Origin: Prevotella sp. | GTDB lineage: Bacteria; Bacteroidota; Bacteroidia; Bacteroidales; Bacteroidaceae | DNA: 64,000 nucleotides | NCBI GenBank assembly: GCA_017460515.1 | Contig: JAFUAY010000010.1 | Location: 1 to 64,000, forward strand | Direction: 5' to 3' | Part shown: positions 7,624 through 16,040 of the stretch, in pieces | How the letters are laid out: each line of letters begins with the position of its first letter | Numbering within the stretch: position 1 is the stretch's first letter | The notes under the pieces: generated by a model | Seen by the model: the letters and a program-made list of their open reading frames with translations, nothing else | The model's database searches: none | What the model was told of the DNA's origin: nothing | Made by a program: the position numbers and the translations under genes

Positions 7624-9021
7624 CTATGATGGATTTTTAGTTGCATACACCTCTTCGATGGTCATAGGCTTCTTGATGGTTCCAAGGAGTCGGGCACCAG
7701 TGGGTGTCATCACGTAGTTCAACTCATTACGCAATCCCGTGAAGTTTCGCCAGGAGGCCAGCTTGTCGTAGCAGATAAAGTCATCGAACTGATGTTCAGC
7801 CTGCCACTTGTCGATGAGTTCAGGGATGAAGTAGACACCCGGCTCGATGGTGAACACGAAGCCTGGTTCCAGCGGACGGGCCAGTCGGAGCGACTTGAAT
7901 CCGAACTGGGTACTCTTCACCTGAGCCTCGGCATAGCCCACATACTGTTCGCCCAGGTTCTCCATGTCATGAACATCGAGGCCAACCATGTGGCCCAGTC
8001 CACAAGGGAAGAAGAGTGCATAGGCGCCACATTCGGCAGCTTCGGCAGGATCGCCTTTCATCAGTCCCAGATCTTTCATGCCGCGAGCTATCTCAGTAGC
8101 CGCTGCAATATGAGCTTCGCGGAAAGGCACGCCTACCTGTAACTTATTGACAGCAGCATAGAAACTGCGCAGATGGATGTTGTATACCTCAGCCTGACGA
8201 TCGGTAAAACACTCACTAACAGGCATCGACGACGAGAGGTCGCCTGCGTAGTGCATCCTGGTCTCTGCACCCGCATCGAGCAGGAAGATATCGCCATCGT
8301 TGAGGTCGTGGATAAAGCCGTGGTTATGCAACACCTGTCCCTGAACGGTAGCAATCGTTGGGAAAGCGAGGGCATTGCCGTGACGACAGGCCACCTCTTC
8401 AACTACTGCTGCCACCTGTGATTCATGGATGCCAGGACGAACGGTGCGATAGGCAGCCAAGTGCATCTCAGTGCTGAGGTCTACCGACTCCTCAATGAAG
8501 CGGATCTCAGCCTCATCCTTATGGTTACGTTGACTCACAACGGCCTTGATGAATTCGACTGATGCCTTCTCTGTCTGGGCGGCAGGCTCTATCTGTAACA
8601 GTTCCCATAGCCATACCCGATGGTCGCCACGATAAGGCGGAAGGAAATGAACGGGCTGACCTTTGCGTAAGGCTGATTGGATATAACTGGCCAGTTCGCT
8701 CATGGGCAGCGTCTTACTGACTCCTACTGCCAAAGCTTTCTCCCTCAGCGTAGGTTGAGTGCCTGTCCATACGATATCATCAATGGTCAGTTCGTTACCA
8801 AAAACAATCTCGCTGTCAGCATCAATATCAATCACTGCTGCCAGCCCAGTATAGTCAAGTCCGAAGAAATAGAGAAACGATGAGTCCTGACGGAAACGAT
8901 AGGTATTATCGGCATAGTTCATGCCTACCTCGCCATTGCCCAAAAAGAGCAACAAGCCAGTGCCCACATCCTTTTTCAGACGTGCTCTGCGTTTGATATA
9001 ATAGTCTTTATTGATGTCCAT
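7624..9021 (-). CDS. Xaa-Pro aminopeptidase (M24, bacterial PepP/PepQ type)
   Basis: A 465-residue M24 metallopeptidase with an N-terminal aminopeptidase-P domain (about residues 1-150) and a catalytic pita-bread domain. The metal ligands are Asp249, Asp261, His344 (GLGHMVG), Glu393 (TIEPG) and Glu433 (RNE). It has no signal peptide. It should cleave the bond before proline or hydroxyproline in short peptides. It is the second gene of the operon, overlapping the upstream lipoprotein gene by 14 bp and lying 23 bp before hypD. Whether it acts as aminopeptidase P or as a dipeptide prolidase cannot be told from sequence. Confidence 0.92.
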   Translation of the reverse strand: MDINKDYYIKRRARLKKDVGTGLLLFLGNGEVGMNYADNTYRFRQDSSFLYFFGLDYTGLAAVIDIDADSEIVFGNELTIDDIVWTGTQPTLREKALAVGVSKTLPMSELASYIQSALRKGQPVHFLPPYRGDHRVWLWELLQIEPAAQTEKASVEFIKAVVSQRNHKDEAEIRFIEESVDLSTEMHLAAYRTVRPGIHESQVAAVVEEVACRHGNALAFPTIATVQGQVLHNHGFIHDLNDGDIFLLDAGAETRMHYAGDLSSSMPVSECFTDRQAEVYNIHLRSFYAAVNKLQVGVPFREAHIAAATEIARGMKDLGLMKGDPAEAAECGAYALFFPCGLGHMVGLDVHDMENLGEQYVGYAEAQVKSTQFGFKSLRLARPLEPGFVFTIEPGVYFIPELIDKWQAEHQFDDFICYDKLASWRNFTGLRNELNYVMTPTGARLLGTIKKPMTIEEVYATKNPS

Positions 9022-9865
9022 CCTTGTATTCGTTTACCTTCTTATGCTTACTAATCTGCAAACCCGTCTTGGGGAAGTATTCTGCCAACAGGTTGTAGAG
9101 GTCGGGATCAAACGACTGCAGGTCCTCACGGGTATTGCACCAGTTATGCTTGCCGTCAGCATAGTGCATCTCGGCATTCACATTAAACCAGTCTTGCACG
9201 CCCTCAGCCATATATTCCTCCTTGTCTGTCTCACGATAGGTGCCTACCAACAGTCCTTTCGACTTCGCATTCTCATAACACTGCTTCAGACGACTGTCGA
9301 AGTCGGGCACTGCCAACATCAGTCCAATCAGATGGATGCTGTGGGCAAACTCATGGACAAGAATATCCTCAGCATGATACTTATCTATCTGGTAGGCCAG
9401 CACATTCTCCTCAGCACACGAGGTCAGCGGCAGTTCCAGATCACCACCAAGTCCACGGGCACGAAGGTCCCAATTCAAAGCAGTATCATTCACCAAATGA
9501 CGATGTTCAGGAATATCGGTGGTTCCCTCGTAGCGTGCCATGATAGCCACGCGTGTACCCCTTGCTACCATTGAGTCGAGCACCGCCTTGGGCAACATGG
9601 AGGTCATGGCATACAGTGTGCGATGAGCAGCGACAAAGGCGGAATCTGGAACTCGCCATGATGAAACGAGAGGAATACCGTTCACGTCGACATACTTCTG
9701 ATAGAACAGGTCATAGCCTAACGAGTCGGGCACAGCAGTGACATGACACTGAGGAACATCCAAAACCTCATCCTGAGCAAGCTGCTCTGTTGTTGACTGC
9801 CTACCACATGCTTGCAGCAACATAGCTACAACCATAAAAGAAACAAAAGACTTCATAATCATCAT
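9008..9865 (-). CDS. Putative zinc metallopeptidase lipoprotein
   Basis: The product starts with a lipoprotein signal (MVVAMLLQAC), so it should sit in the envelope. A HEFAH zinc-binding motif lies in the middle (VHEFAHSIH). A downstream EYMAEGVQDWF segment could supply the third metal ligand, an arrangement seen in gluzincin-like families. I do not recognise the exact family. It is first in the operon and ends inside the Xaa-Pro aminopeptidase gene, so a role in trimming extracellular peptides is an inference from context. Two ATGs, 9865 and 9856, both fit. Frames starting further upstream cross the predicted promoter and are rejected. Confidence 0.7.
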   Translation of the reverse strand: MMIMKSFVSFMVVAMLLQACGRQSTTEQLAQDEVLDVPQCHVTAVPDSLGYDLFYQKYVDVNGIPLVSSWRVPDSAFVAAHRTLYAMTSMLPKAVLDSMVARGTRVAIMARYEGTTDIPEHRHLVNDTALNWDLRARGLGGDLELPLTSCAEENVLAYQIDKYHAEDILVHEFAHSIHLIGLMLAVPDFDSRLKQCYENAKSKGLLVGTYRETDKEEYMAEGVQDWFNVNAEMHYADGKHNWCNTREDLQSFDPDLYNLLAEYFPKTGLQISKHKKVNEYKDGHQ

Positions 9866-9886
9866 GATTTTGCAATTTCGAGTTGA

Positions 9887-9894
9887 CAAAGATA
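9887..9894 (-). promoter_or_regulatory. -7 box of the peptidase/hypD operon
   Basis: TATCTTTG on the minus strand lies 22 bp before the nearest ATG of the first operon gene. The -33 element is not a clear match. Confidence 0.5.
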
Positions 9895-9969
9895 CAAATA
9901 ACATTTGAAAAGAACATACCATTAACTCCTTTTAACGCCCTTTGCGCTATTTACTGCATAAAAAAATAG

Positions 9970-9977
9970 TAACTTTG
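9970..9977 (+). promoter_or_regulatory. -7 box of mdh
   Basis: TAACTTTG followed by C. It lies 36 bp before the ATG at 10014. A TTTG at 9941-9944 is 25 bp upstream, longer than usual spacing. Confidence 0.5.
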
Positions 9978-10013
9978 CAGCAATTAAAAGCAAATATAAA
10001 ATTATCAAACAAC

Positions 10014-11018
10014 ATGGCAACATTAACAAACGAAAAACTGGTAATCGTTGGCGCTGCTGGTGCTATCGGTTCAAACATGGTTCAGACTGCCTTAATGATG
10101 GGTCTGACAAGTGAGATTTGTCTTTATGATATTCCTTTCGCAGCTAACGCTGTTGAGGGTGTAGCCGAAGAAATGCGTCAGAGTGGTTTCGACGAGGCTC
10201 ATATCGTTGCGACAACCGATGTAGAAGAGGCTTTCACAGGTGCTAAGTACATCATCTCTTCAGGCGGTGCACCCCGTAAGGCTGGTATGACCCGTGAGGA
10301 CCTGCTGGCTGGCAACTGTAAGATTGCTGAGGAACTGGGTCTGAACATCAAGAAATACTGCCCCGATGTAAAGCACGTGGTGATTATTTTCAACCCCGCT
10401 GACCTCACTGGTCTGGTTACACTGCTCTACTCTGGCTTGAAGCCTGGTCAAGTTACCACACTGGCTGGTCTCGACACCACACGTCTGCAGAGCGCACTGG
10501 CTAAGAAGTTCGGTGTGAAGCAGAGCGAGATTAAGGGATGCGCTACATACGGTGGTCATGGTGAGCAGATGGCAGTATTCGGCAGCCACGTGACTGTTGC
10601 CGGACGCAAGCTCACAGACATCATCGGTACCGCAGAGTTCCCCGCAGAGGAGTGGGAGCAGATGAAGGTTGACGTGACCAAGGGTGGTGCCAAGATTATT
10701 GAGCTCCGCGGACGCAGCTCTTTCCAGAGCCCTGCCTATCTCTCTGTTGAGATGATTCGCGCTGCTATGGGTGGTGAAGCTTTCCGTTTCCCCGTAGGTA
10801 CTTACGTAAAGACCAACAAGTACGACCACATCATGATGGCCATGAACACGAAGTTCGACAAGAACGGTGTTACCTTCGAGGTGCCACAGGGAACTGCTGA
10901 GGAGAACGCTAAGCTGGATCAGAGCTATGAGCACCTGTGCAAGATGCGCGACGAGCTCGTAACGCTGAATATCGTTCCTGAGATCAGCAAGTGGAACGAG
11001 ATTAATCCGAATCTGTAA
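10014..11018 (+). CDS. mdh: Malate dehydrogenase
   Basis: This 334-residue NAD-dependent dehydrogenase belongs to the lactate/malate dehydrogenase superfamily and interconverts malate and oxaloacetate. In Prevotella this step serves the reductive branch to succinate. The Rossmann glycine motif is near the N-terminus (GAAGAIGSNM), and the catalytic histidine region reads ATYGGHGEQM around residues 178-187. The ATG at 10014 follows a promoter box, so the longer in-frame extension to 9942 is rejected. It is monocistronic, with a 9-bp-period repeat and a strong hairpin terminator after it. Codon use is typical of a highly expressed gene. Confidence 0.93.
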   Translation: MATLTNEKLVIVGAAGAIGSNMVQTALMMGLTSEICLYDIPFAANAVEGVAEEMRQSGFDEAHIVATTDVEEAFTGAKYIISSGGAPRKAGMTREDLLAGNCKIAEELGLNIKKYCPDVKHVVIIFNPADLTGLVTLLYSGLKPGQVTTLAGLDTTRLQSALAKKFGVKQSEIKGCATYGGHGEQMAVFGSHVTVAGRKLTDIIGTAEFPAEEWEQMKVDVTKGGAKIIELRGRSSFQSPAYLSVEMIRAAMGGEAFRFPVGTYVKTNKYDHIMMAMNTKFDKNGVTFEVPQGTAEENAKLDQSYEHLCKMRDELVTLNIVPEISKWNEINPNL

Positions 11019-11026
11019 AGACCAGA

Positions 11027-11062
11027 TATTCTAGAAAGTCTAGATATTCTAGATAAACCAGA
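11027..11062. repeat. 9-bp-period micro-array after mdh
   Basis: Four 9-mers in register: TATTCTAGA, AAGTCTAGA, TATTCTAGA and TAAACCAGA. They begin 9 bp after the mdh stop and end just before the terminator. Confidence 0.65.
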
Positions 11063-11070
11063 AAGAACCT

Positions 11071-11112
11071 AAAAAAACAGGAGCGCCTCAACTGAAGCGC
11101 TCCTGTTTTTTT
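11071..11112. terminator. Bidirectional terminator between mdh and the PEP-synthase-like gene
   Basis: A perfect 10-bp stem (ACAGGAGCGC, 11077-11086, with 11097-11106) with a 10-nt loop has an A-run on one side and a T-run on the other, so it can end transcription from both convergent genes. Confidence 0.85.
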
Positions 11113-14100
11113 ATTCTTCTTCCTGTGGTAACAAGACTACACCCGTCTGTTTCTTGCCGTCCATCATAATCTTCAGCGGACGCTCAAAACGTACGAGGCG
11201 CACATGTTCCGTCTCTTCAACGGCTGGCATACTGTCAAGGATTTCCTTCTGCATCACCCCATCACCCGTATAGGTATTGATGGTGAAATAGCCAACACCA
11301 AACGAGGTAAGGTTCTGGAAGAAATGAGTGCCTTGTGAGGGATCGACATGATAGTTCTTCAAACCAGCCTCCACAATGACACGTGCAGCAGAGATATGCG
11401 GCCATTTCACAGGAATGCCCAGCCAATAGTCACTGGAGCCCCAGCGTCCCGGACCTATCAGCACATAGGAAGTGCCCTTCGTACTGCCCGCTTCAGTAGC
11501 AAACTCGCCATCGAGGAAACGACGGTTGATTTGCTCAATCTCAGACGCTATCTGAGGATTATTGGCTGCCGTGAAGTTTTCGTCAGTCTTCACATAAACC
11601 ACATCATAGACATCCTCAGAGATACCATGACCCAAAGAGTTATAGGAGCGCAGCAGACATTGTTCATCAGGTATCTTCTGCAGGTCCTCATCAAGCACCT
11701 GTTTCGAATCGACAATCGGACGGATCTGAAGTAAGTAGAACTCACCGTGCGTCACTTTTCCTCCCTCATTGTAAAGATTGCAAGCAAACTCTATCTCCAC
11801 AGGACGACGCATCTCTTCAGCGCCAAGCTTCTGTGACAGCTGGAGCAGCTCAGGCAATGGAAACACGCCTTGTTGGAGAACGCCATCGAAGGATATAATC
11901 TTACGACCTCCCTCATACAGACCTGGACGAATGACATTGTCGACAGGATCATAGGTAGAGGCAATACCTTGAAGTGCACCGTCCTGGTCAGCCTGCTTCA
12001 CACGAAGTTTCTTGACATTAAATCCATCGTCGACCTTGAAATCATCACCACTATAGCTCATATCCAACGCATAGAAGCGGGTCTGCGTATCGCGCAGGGC
12101 GGTCTCCATCTCACTGGTCTGTAGTATCTGGTGGGGATGATAGGGAGAGACGCGCAGGGTCTGTCCGCCATCAACGATGTACTTGCCCAACCCCAATGCC
12201 AGCGAGGCAATGCCCTCCTCAGCCGTCTCGTCACCAATGGGATAATAGTTCAACGAGCGAAGCACACCAGAGAACGTAGGATAATAAAGGTCGCCATACC
12301 GCTGGCCAACCACCTCCTGCAGAATGACAGCCATCTTCTCTTGGTCAATAACATTCTGCGTTGCTGTCATATAGGCCTTCGAGTCACGATAATACACACT
12401 GGCGTAGACACTCTTGATGGCACAAGCCAACATGCGGAGCATCTCATACTTATCGTCAAGCCAGGGAATCATATAGGTAGAATAGATACCTGCAAACGGC
12501 TGGTAATGGGAGTCTTCAAGCAACGAACTGGAGCGAACAGCAATAGGCGTCTTGATAGCATCAAAGAAGATGAAGAAGTCCTCTATCAGGTCATCTGGCA
12601 GTTGTGCTCTCAAGAAGTATTTCAGGATCACCTCATCGGGAGCATCGCTCAAAGCTATGCTCCACAGGTTGTTCTCATCCATGAAGCGATCGAAGAAATC
12701 AGTACAGAGCACCACCGTCTTGGGAATCTGAACAGGGGCATTCTCGTTTTGATTCAGTTCAGGATGACGCTTGATGATATTATCGAGGAACGCGAGGCCG
12801 CGGCCCTTACCACCCAGCGAGCCTTCACCGATACGGGCAAAGTGGGCATAGCGGTCGAACTTCAGACGGTCGAAGACTGCCACTACACCGATATTCTTCA
12901 TTCTTCGATACTGCACAATGGCGTCGAAGATAATCTGGCGATGGGCATCAACATCCTGAAGCTTGTGCCACGTAACGTGCTTCAAGAACTGCGAGACGGG
13001 GAAGATGGCACGTGCACAGAGCCAACGGCTCATGTGATTACGCCGTATATGGTGCATCAGCGAGTCATGGGGAATCTTGAAGATATTATCCTGCAACTCC
13101 TTCAAGGACGACACACGTGCCACCTCTTCATAGGTAGTGGGGTCACGGAAGATGAAATCGCCAAAGCCCATGTGCTCTTCCAGGATATGACGCAGGTCGA
13201 CATTGAATTTCTTCGAGTTCTTGTCCAGAAAGTCAAAGCCGGACGCCCATGCTTTCTCACGGTTCTCCACCTCTGAGCTCTGTAGGATCAGAGGGACGTA
13301 CTCATCCATCTTACGGAATGCTTTCAGCAAGCGGAGACCTGCCTCGGCATCACCTTCCTCAACATGCGACAGGCGGCCCTTCGGCGTCTTAATGGGGAAA
13401 CGGGTGTCGCTGATAACGCCCAGCACATTGTCCTTATACTTCTTATAGATAGCCATAGCCTCCTCATAATTAGTGGCGAGCACCACCTTCGGACGACCAC
13501 GCTTACGCTGAGACGCCGCATGGGGATTCAGTGCCTCTGTCGAGAAGCGCTGACTCTGTGCAAGGATATAGTTATAGAGGTTGGGCAGGATTGAGGAATA
13601 GAAACGGATGTTATCCTCCACGAGCAAGATCATCTGAACACCAGCCTCATTGATATCATGGTCGATGTTCATCTTGTCCTCTATCAACTTGATGATGGAG
13701 AGGATCAGGTTGGTATTGCCCAGCCAACAGAACACGTAGTCGAAGATAGACATATCCTCGTCCTGCATGCGCTTGGTGATACCATGCGAGAAAGGCGTCA
13801 GTACCACACATGGGATATCAGCGTGCTTCCCTTTCACCTCACGAGCCACGGTAAAGGCGTCATTATCGGCAGTACCCGGCATACAGATGACGAGGTCGAT
13901 ATTGGTTGTCTTCAACACATGATTGGCCTCCTCACTCGTTGATACCTGAGTGAACGAGGGCGGATAGCGCATACCCAGCTCGGTGTATTCGTCGAACACC
14001 TTCTCGTCAACACGTCCGTCGTCCTCCAACATGAAGGCATCATACGGGTTAGCAACAATCAAAACGTTGAAGATGCGTCGTGTCATCAAGTTGACGAACG

Positions 14101-14149
14101 ACACATCTTTCAGAAAGAAGTTATTAAACTCCTGTGGAATATTTGCCAT
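11111..14149 (-). CDS. PEP-synthase/PPDK-type ATP-binding protein with receiver-like domains
   Basis: A 1012-residue cytoplasmic protein. Residues about 20-160 look like a degenerate response-regulator fold. A second receiver-like domain follows at about 170-330, with LLVEDN near residue 172 and an Asp in VISDTRF near residue 248. The rest resembles the ATP-grasp half of pyruvate phosphate dikinase and PEP synthase (GEGSLGGKGRG near residue 440, RSSSLLEDS further on). The swivelling phosphohistidine motif (G-x-T/S-H-A) that active PEP synthases need is not visible; the C-terminus instead has GPGRWGSSDYW near residue 900. A straightforward PEP synthase annotation is therefore doubtful, and a regulatory or phosphotransfer role is possible. 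It lies 8 bp downstream of a Na/Pi cotransporter gene. Confidence 0.75.
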   Translation of the reverse strand: MANIPQEFNNFFLKDVSFVNLMTRRIFNVLIVANPYDAFMLEDDGRVDEKVFDEYTELGMRYPPSFTQVSTSEEANHVLKTTNIDLVICMPGTADNDAFTVAREVKGKHADIPCVVLTPFSHGITKRMQDEDMSIFDYVFCWLGNTNLILSIIKLIEDKMNIDHDINEAGVQMILLVEDNIRFYSSILPNLYNYILAQSQRFSTEALNPHAASQRKRGRPKVVLATNYEEAMAIYKKYKDNVLGVISDTRFPIKTPKGRLSHVEEGDAEAGLRLLKAFRKMDEYVPLILQSSEVENREKAWASGFDFLDKNSKKFNVDLRHILEEHMGFGDFIFRDPTTYEEVARVSSLKELQDNIFKIPHDSLMHHIRRNHMSRWLCARAIFPVSQFLKHVTWHKLQDVDAHRQIIFDAIVQYRRMKNIGVVAVFDRLKFDRYAHFARIGEGSLGGKGRGLAFLDNIIKRHPELNQNENAPVQIPKTVVLCTDFFDRFMDENNLWSIALSDAPDEVILKYFLRAQLPDDLIEDFFIFFDAIKTPIAVRSSSLLEDSHYQPFAGIYSTYMIPWLDDKYEMLRMLACAIKSVYASVYYRDSKAYMTATQNVIDQEKMAVILQEVVGQRYGDLYYPTFSGVLRSLNYYPIGDETAEEGIASLALGLGKYIVDGGQTLRVSPYHPHQILQTSEMETALRDTQTRFYALDMSYSGDDFKVDDGFNVKKLRVKQADQDGALQGIASTYDPVDNVIRPGLYEGGRKIISFDGVLQQGVFPLPELLQLSQKLGAEEMRRPVEIEFACNLYNEGGKVTHGEFYLLQIRPIVDSKQVLDEDLQKIPDEQCLLRSYNSLGHGISEDVYDVVYVKTDENFTAANNPQIASEIEQINRRFLDGEFATEAGSTKGTSYVLIGPGRWGSSDYWLGIPVKWPHISAARVIVEAGLKNYHVDPSQGTHFFQNLTSFGVGYFTINTYTGDGVMQKEILDSMPAVEETEHVRLVRFERPLKIMMDGKKQTGVVLLPQEEE

Positions 14150-14157
14150 AAGCAGGA

Positions 14158-15906
14158 TTAAGCCTCACGCTGACGTGTACCCATACGGGCCTCAACGACA
14201 TTGACTACATAGTCACCCAGTTTCTCGCACTCATTGACCAGGTCGATATAGATCGTACCTTCGGCGTAGGTATACTCGTGATTGTTCACATCGATGATGT
14301 TCTGCGCCTTCAACTGATTACGATAATTATTAATCTCGTTCTCAATATTGAACGTACGGTTCACATTGTAAGCCTCCTTACGTCCACCCATCAACTGGTT
14401 CATCTGCGTCAGGGCCTGATCCGTCAGACTCATCATCTGGTACAGATGGTCGTACTGCTTCTCGATGAAGTGATCCTGCTTGGCAGCGAACTTACGGTTG
14501 ATGGTGCGAGCCATGTTGTAGCAAGAGTCACCGATAGATTCCAGTTCACTGACCTCGCGGAGCATCGCACGGATCTTTCCCTTTGTATCGTCTGACAGAT
14601 GAGCATCAGAAACGTTCTCCAGGTATCGGGCTATCTCAAGTTCCATATTGTCGGAGATGCTCTCATACTTCTCAATACGACTAAACAGTTTATTGAAGTC
14701 GCCCTCCGTGTTCTTGTCCTTGTTCTTAATGGAAGAGGAGAGGTTCAGGAGGTCCTTCACCATACCGAACATGCGCTGCATACGTTCTGAGAACGAGGCA
14801 ATCTCTTTCTGGGCTTCCAGCACGGAAAGCTCAGGTGTCTTCATGAAGCCAGCCGTAATGAAGTGCAGGCGGAAGTCCTCTTCCTCATCAACGCGCTTGG
14901 GCTTGATGACCCAACAAACAAACTTCTCAATCTGCGGGATGAACCAAATCAGAATGGCGGTGTTGGCCACATTAAACGTGGTGTGGAAAGCAGCAAGCAC
15001 GAAGCTCAGCTTAGCAGAATTTGCCAGGAATGCCTGCGCGCCCACTTCTTCTTTCACCATATCTGTATCGTAGCCGACCCATCCACAGACCATATCGATG
15101 AACGGACGGAAGATGAACAGGATCCAGATGACGCCAAACACATTGAAGAACATGTGGGCAAGGGCGGCACGACGAGCCTGTGTATTGGCTGAAAGGGCAG
15201 CAAGGTTCGAGGTGACGGTGGTTCCGATATTCTCACCCATCACCAGTGCAATACCCTGATAAATGGGTAGTGCACCACTCGAACAGAGAATCATCGTGAT
15301 GGCCATCACCGCGGCTGACGACTGTACACAGAATGTCAGGATACCACCCAACAACAGGAACACAATCGTAGTCACAAACGAGGTAGGATCGAACGATGAG
15401 AAGAAGTTCAACAATGCCTGGTTCTCACCCAAGTTCATCTCGGCACCTGTCATACGGAGCGTTCCTAAGCCCAAGAGCAGGAATGACAGACCGAACAGGA
15501 AGTCGCCTATATAACGGTACTTCTTCTGATAGATCAGAATAATACCCATAAAGAATGCGGGATAAACGGCTGCCGTGATGTCGAACGACATACCTGCTGA
15601 CATAATCCAGGCCGTCAGCGTGGTACCGATGTTGGCACCCATGATAACAGAGATGGCCTGTGCCAGCGTAAGAAGTCCGGCATTCACAAACGAGACGGTC
15701 ATCACCGTCGTTGCTGTTGACGACTGTACCGACGCTGTCACGAGCGTACCGGTCAGCATACCCGTAAAGCGGTTGGTAGTCATTGCTCCCAAGACGTGTC
15801 GCAGCTGCGGACCCGCCATCTTCTGCAAGGCTTCACTCATTGACTTCATACCAAACATCAGAAGTGCGAGCGAACCGAGAAGCTTAAAGATAATCCAAAT
15901 AGACAT
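14158..15906 (-). CDS. Na/Pi cotransporter family protein with PhoU-like domain
   Basis: This 582-residue inner-membrane protein carries the two inverted Na/Pi-cotransporter repeats, marked by QSSTATTVMTVSFVNAG near residue 62 and QSSAAVMAITMIL near residue 205. A C-terminal PhoU-like helical domain fills about residues 360-580. It should import phosphate with sodium. A paralogue with nearly the same domain order lies at 26538-28226. This copy has no two-component system or pho-box next to it and is probably co-transcribed with the PEP-synthase-like gene 8 bp downstream. Confidence 0.9.
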   Translation of the reverse strand: MSIWIIFKLLGSLALLMFGMKSMSEALQKMAGPQLRHVLGAMTTNRFTGMLTGTLVTASVQSSTATTVMTVSFVNAGLLTLAQAISVIMGANIGTTLTAWIMSAGMSFDITAAVYPAFFMGIILIYQKKYRYIGDFLFGLSFLLLGLGTLRMTGAEMNLGENQALLNFFSSFDPTSFVTTIVFLLLGGILTFCVQSSAAVMAITMILCSSGALPIYQGIALVMGENIGTTVTSNLAALSANTQARRAALAHMFFNVFGVIWILFIFRPFIDMVCGWVGYDTDMVKEEVGAQAFLANSAKLSFVLAAFHTTFNVANTAILIWFIPQIEKFVCWVIKPKRVDEEEDFRLHFITAGFMKTPELSVLEAQKEIASFSERMQRMFGMVKDLLNLSSSIKNKDKNTEGDFNKLFSRIEKYESISDNMELEIARYLENVSDAHLSDDTKGKIRAMLREVSELESIGDSCYNMARTINRKFAAKQDHFIEKQYDHLYQMMSLTDQALTQMNQLMGGRKEAYNVNRTFNIENEINNYRNQLKAQNIIDVNNHEYTYAEGTIYIDLVNECEKLGDYVVNVVEARMGTRQREA

Positions 15907-15926
15907 GTTAGAATTGTTTTATGGGG

Positions 15927-15934
15927 CAAAAATA
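15927..15934 (-). promoter_or_regulatory. Weak -7 box of the first Na/Pi cotransporter
   Basis: TATTTTTG on the minus strand lies 20 bp before the ATG at 15906 within a T/A-rich stretch. No clear -33 element. Confidence 0.35.
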
Positions 15935-15997
15935 CAAAAAAAAAACAAAAAATCAAGATTTCTATTGTTTTTTCTGAACATTTTCATGAAAATAGCG

Positions 15998-16005
15998 TAT
16001 CTTTA
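15998..16005 (+). promoter_or_regulatory. -7 box of the nucleoside kinase gene
   Basis: TATCTTTA lies 35 bp before the ATG at 16041. The final G of the consensus is replaced by A. Confidence 0.4.
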
Positions 16006-16040
16006 CACGCAGAAATACTAACCAACAGTAAAATTTGTCT

